Assembly: GCA_947483455.1 (NCBI GenBank)
Contig: CANKNK010000059.1
Coordinates: 1-8,722 of the forward strand
Length of the DNA stretch: 8,722 nt
Direction: 5' to 3'
Source of the DNA: Comamonadaceae bacterium
GTDB lineage: Bacteria; Pseudomonadota; Gammaproteobacteria; Burkholderiales; Burkholderiaceae_C
This document shows, one piece after another, positions 6,295 through 8,722 of this stretch (positions within the stretch are counted from its first letter, which is position 1; every line of letters begins with the position of its first letter). A model generated the notes under the pieces. It was not told where the DNA came from. It saw nothing but the letters and a program-made list of their open reading frames with translations, and made no database searches. Both the position numbers and the translations under genes were made by a program.

Positions 6295-7704
6295 ATGAAA
6301 AAATTTGCTTGGACTTGGCTGGTCAACATCTCTCTTTGCCTCCTCAGTGCGTGTGGAGGCGGGGGGGGTGATGGGGCCAGCACTACGCCCAGCCCAGTTA
6401 CGCCGCCCGTGACGCCCGTGACGCCCGGCCCAGTTCCGCCTACCGTATTGCTTGGGGTATTTTTGGATTCGCCGGTATCCAACATTAGTTACAAAACCAG
6501 CACGCAGACAGGCACAACCGACCTACAAGGTCAGTTCAAATATGTCGCCAATGAACTGGTAACTTTTTCGGTGGGCAAGGTGGTACTTCCTTCTGCCACT
6601 GCGTCTGCGATCATCACGCCCATGGATCTGGCCAAAACCTCCGATATGAGTAACAACGTAGTACTCAATATGCTGGTCTTTTTGCAGAGCTTAGACAAGG
6701 ACGGTGATCCCAGCAATGGCATCCAAATTCAAGACGCGGCAATTAGCGCAGCAACAAGCGCCATCGACTTCAATGTATCGCCTGCGTCTTTTCGCGCCAA
6801 CACCGTTTTCACCACGCTAATAGCAAATTCGGGTTCGGTTACCAAAACGCCGGTTACCTTGGCATCGGCGCTAGAGCATTTCAACACCACTTTGGCTGCA
6901 AGCAAAATTGTCGTGGCGGACCCACGCCCTAGCGCGAAAATTGCTACAGTTGCTGAGACCAAAGTGGGTAATTCCATTGTGCTGGACGGTTCAGCGAGCA
7001 CCGACCCAAAATCGGCCACCCTAAGCTACAGCTGGACACTCACTGCGCCGACGGGCAGCCATGCAAAATTGTCCAAAGCCAATGAGGCCAAGCCGAGCTT
7101 CTCCATCGACGTTTCGGGTGACTATGTCGTGAGCCTGGTCGTAGACAACGGCGCGCTGACTAATTCCAGCAAGCTCACCGTGAAGGGCATCGACAATGTT
7201 TTTGGAAGTTCCAATTTATACCTTTACGGTAAAGGCACCAGCAACAATCTCCAGACGGTGTACATCGGCTGCCTTACCTGCGATGCGAGTCAACCCGATT
7301 CCATATGCAGCGCAGACCCCGCAAGTGCCTACGGCATTACATCGAGCGCCAGTAGCATTTGGGATGTCAACTCGGTGTACGGCAATCCCGACGGCCCCTT
7401 CAGCCCCTGGGACTTTCCCGGTTATCCGGCAACAACCCCGTTGGTTTTTTATGAACAGTTAGCTTTTAATGACAAGGCCGATGCCATCGCGCTGTTTTCG
7501 GTCGATAAAGGTGTGCGCGATCTATTTGACAAATTAACAGGCGGTGCCACAACGACTGACCCGCGCACAGTCGCTTACTTAGAAACCCTTTTTGCCGCAC
7601 CCAACGCGCGGCCAGCAGATGTACTGACCGCACTTTGCGGTGCCAGCGCGGGGCCTGTGGCCGTCATGAATGCCATGCAGGCGGTGAAGAAAAAACAGCG
7701 CTGA
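6295..7704 (+). CDS. Outer-membrane lipoprotein with PKD-like domain and unnamed Cys-containing C-terminal module
   Basis: The 469-residue product starts with a lipoprotein signal (MKKFAWTW..., lipobox LSAC, lipidated Cys20). Gly at +2 rather than Asp suggests Lol sorting to the outer membrane. A Gly5 run and a Thr/Pro spacer (30-50) follow. Module 1 (about 51-205) has LDSPVSNISYKT, TTDLQGQFKYV, IITPMDLA and LQSLDKDGDPSNGI, a pattern I recall from many proteobacterial surface lipoproteins. Module 2 (about 210-298) is PKD-like: VLDGSASTDP, LSYSWTLTAP, GDYVVSLVVDNG. Module 3 (about 303-402) has YIGCLTCD, SIC..YG, SIW..YG and SPW, then LVFYEQLAF. Ectodomain cysteines are 326, 329, 338 and 448; CLTCD is not a haem site. 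No catalytic residues are recognised, so the function is unknown, perhaps surface binding. Base composition seems lower in GC than pnt (a 60-base sample at 6541 has 29 G+C; one in pntB at 5161 has 37). ATG lacks a clear ribosome site but fits the signal peptide. Confidence 0.82.
   Translation: MKKFAWTWLVNISLCLLSACGGGGGDGASTTPSPVTPPVTPVTPGPVPPTVLLGVFLDSPVSNISYKTSTQTGTTDLQGQFKYVANELVTFSVGKVVLPSATASAIITPMDLAKTSDMSNNVVLNMLVFLQSLDKDGDPSNGIQIQDAAISAATSAIDFNVSPASFRANTVFTTLIANSGSVTKTPVTLASALEHFNTTLAASKIVVADPRPSAKIATVAETKVGNSIVLDGSASTDPKSATLSYSWTLTAPTGSHAKLSKANEAKPSFSIDVSGDYVVSLVVDNGALTNSSKLTVKGIDNVFGSSNLYLYGKGTSNNLQTVYIGCLTCDASQPDSICSADPASAYGITSSASSIWDVNSVYGNPDGPFSPWDFPGYPATTPLVFYEQLAFNDKADAIALFSVDKGVRDLFDKLTGGATTTDPRTVAYLETLFAAPNARPADVLTALCGASAGPVAVMNAMQAVKKKQR
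6361..6368 (+). repeat. G8 homopolymer in the lipoprotein gene
   Basis: Eight consecutive G residues encode part of the Gly run right after lipidated Cys20. A slip of one base would shift the frame and remove nearly the whole protein. The tract could be a slippage site, though glycine runs after the lipobox are common and 8 G is short for known phase-variable tracts. Confidence 0.5.
6409..6426 (+). repeat. Tandem 9-bp repeat coding Val-Thr-Pro
   Basis: GTGACGCCC occurs twice in direct succession, preceded by a diverged copy with an extra codon (6397-6408). It encodes the V-T-P units of the Thr/Pro-rich spacer between the lipid anchor and the first folded module. Unit number may vary between strains and alter spacer length without shifting the frame. 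Confidence 0.6.
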
Positions 7705-7724
7705 CTCTCAAGCAAACGCCTTCG

Positions 7725-8714
7725 CTATTTCAACCACCCTCGCTTGCGGAAATACCACATAGGCACCAAGGCGCTGCCTACCATCAAGGCCACGGTATAA
7801 GGGTAGCTCCAGCCACCCAAAAATTCCAACTCCGGGAATTTCAGGTTCATGCCATAGACGCTGGCAATCAAGGTCGGGGGTAATAAGGCCACACTGGCCA
7901 CCGAAAAGATCTTGATGATCTTGTTTTGGTTGATATTGATGAAACCCACGGTGGCGTCCATCAAGAAGTTGATCTTGTCAAACAAAAACGCGGTGTGGCT
8001 GTCTAGCGAATCGATGTCGCGCAAAATTTGGCGCGCATCTTCAAACTGCTCTGCATTGAGCATTTTGGAGCGCATCATGAAGCTAACGGCCCGGCGCGTA
8101 TCCATCACATTGCGGCGGATGCGTCCGCTCATGTCCTCGTGGCGGGCAATCGCGGCCAGGGCCTCGCCGGCGATTTCATCGGTCACATTGCCCGCCAGGA
8201 CTTTGCGGCTGACGTTTTCCAAATCGTCGTAAATGCCTTCGAGCGTATCGGCCGAATATTCGGCGTCAGCATCGAATAATTTAAGCAACACTTCTTTGGC
8301 ATCCTCGATCAAGCCCGGGGCGCGGCGCGCACGCATGCGCAGCAAGCGGAACACCGGCACATCTTCGTCATGGATGGAGAACAAGACGCCCTTGCTTTTA
8401 AGGCTGTCATTGACCAGGTTGAGAATAAAAGCGGCACGCACGGTGCGCGGCTCATCTTCGTCGGCAATCAAAAAGTCACTGCGGATGTGCAGTTCGCCGT
8501 TGTCTTCGGTATAGAAGCGGGCGGACTCCTCGATGTCCTCGTCCATCGCGTCTTCGGGGATGGACAAGCCGTAGTACTGCTTGATCCAGCGTTTTTCTTC
8601 GACGGTGGGCGATTCCAAATCCACCCAAATGGGCTGGAATTTGGAGAGTTCTTCCAGGGATTCGATTTCTTCCTGGAACAGGCGGCCGTTGGCCAGGGTA
8701 AAAATATTGAGCAT
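7725..8714 (-). CDS. corA: CorA-family magnesium/cobalt transport channel
   Basis: The 329-residue inner-membrane protein belongs to the CorA family, pentameric channels for Mg2+ (also Co2+). The large N-terminal cytoplasmic part (1 to about 265) is acidic early on (EDAMDEDIEESARFYTED, 54-71) and then mostly helical, including the long stalk helix that enters the membrane. Two membrane helices lie at about 268-287 and 305-322, with the signature YGMN (287-290) at the pore mouth, then FPEL (293-296) in the loop, and a short basic tail FRKRGWLK. Length is typical. ATG at 8714 gives the usual family N-terminus, but only 8 nt upstream are in the window, so its ribosome site and promoter cannot be judged. 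It converges on the lipoprotein gene with 20 nt between the stops and no visible terminator. Substrate choice between Mg2+ and other divalent metals is inferred from the family. Confidence 0.94.
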   Translation of the reverse strand: MLNIFTLANGRLFQEEIESLEELSKFQPIWVDLESPTVEEKRWIKQYYGLSIPEDAMDEDIEESARFYTEDNGELHIRSDFLIADEDEPRTVRAAFILNLVNDSLKSKGVLFSIHDEDVPVFRLLRMRARRAPGLIEDAKEVLLKLFDADAEYSADTLEGIYDDLENVSRKVLAGNVTDEIAGEALAAIARHEDMSGRIRRNVMDTRRAVSFMMRSKMLNAEQFEDARQILRDIDSLDSHTAFLFDKINFLMDATVGFININQNKIIKIFSVASVALLPPTLIASVYGMNLKFPELEFLGGWSYPYTVALMVGSALVPMWYFRKRGWLK

Positions 8715-8722
8715 GGCAAATG

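Noticed and set aside
7270..7281. A CxxC motif considered as a c-type haem site.
   Set aside because: The residue after the second Cys is Asp, not His, so it cannot be a standard CxxCH haem attachment site.

Overview
The window looks like chromosome from a betaproteobacterium of the order Burkholderiales, most likely the Comamonadaceae (Rhodoferax/Polaromonas-like). This rests on moderately high GC, the three-gene pntAA-pntAB-pntB order, and the way the CorA, PntB and GspC-like proteins read. The lineage is a judgement from remembered protein families; no database search was run. Eight protein genes fill nearly all of the sequence. I see no tRNA, rRNA, CRISPR array, insertion sequence, phage gene or replication origin.

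Left part (1-2600, minus strand): a LacI-family repressor gene lies upstream of, and in the same direction as, a gene for a secreted sugar-type ABC transporter binding protein. The rest of that transporter should lie beyond the left edge. Two near-identical LacI-type operators sit in front of the two genes. One is a perfect 16-bp palindrome, TTGAAAGCGCTTTCAA, before the binding-protein gene; the other is a close variant before the repressor gene. Each lies just downstream of a good -10 element, so the sequence itself suggests a self-regulated, sugar-induced transport operon.

Middle (2600-6054, plus strand): first a small membrane-anchored protein like the N-terminal and HR region of the type II secretion protein GspC, with no other secretion gene nearby. 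Then the complete proton-translocating NAD(P) transhydrogenase operon pntAA-pntAB-pntB, tightly packed (2-nt gap, then 4-nt overlap). It links the proton gradient to NADPH supply.

Right part (6055-8722): a 240-bp intergenic stretch with small inverted repeats, then a plus-strand gene for a three-module outer-membrane lipoprotein. Its modules are a conserved N-terminal domain, a PKD-like domain, and a cysteine-containing C-terminal module with a degenerate threefold repeat. It converges on a minus-strand corA-type magnesium channel gene that starts 8 nt from the right edge.

Most of the window is ordinary housekeeping and transport. The least explained items are the lipoprotein (its C-terminal module and an 8-G tract just after the lipobox) and the orphan GspC-like protein. 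I found no convincing undescribed multi-gene system.
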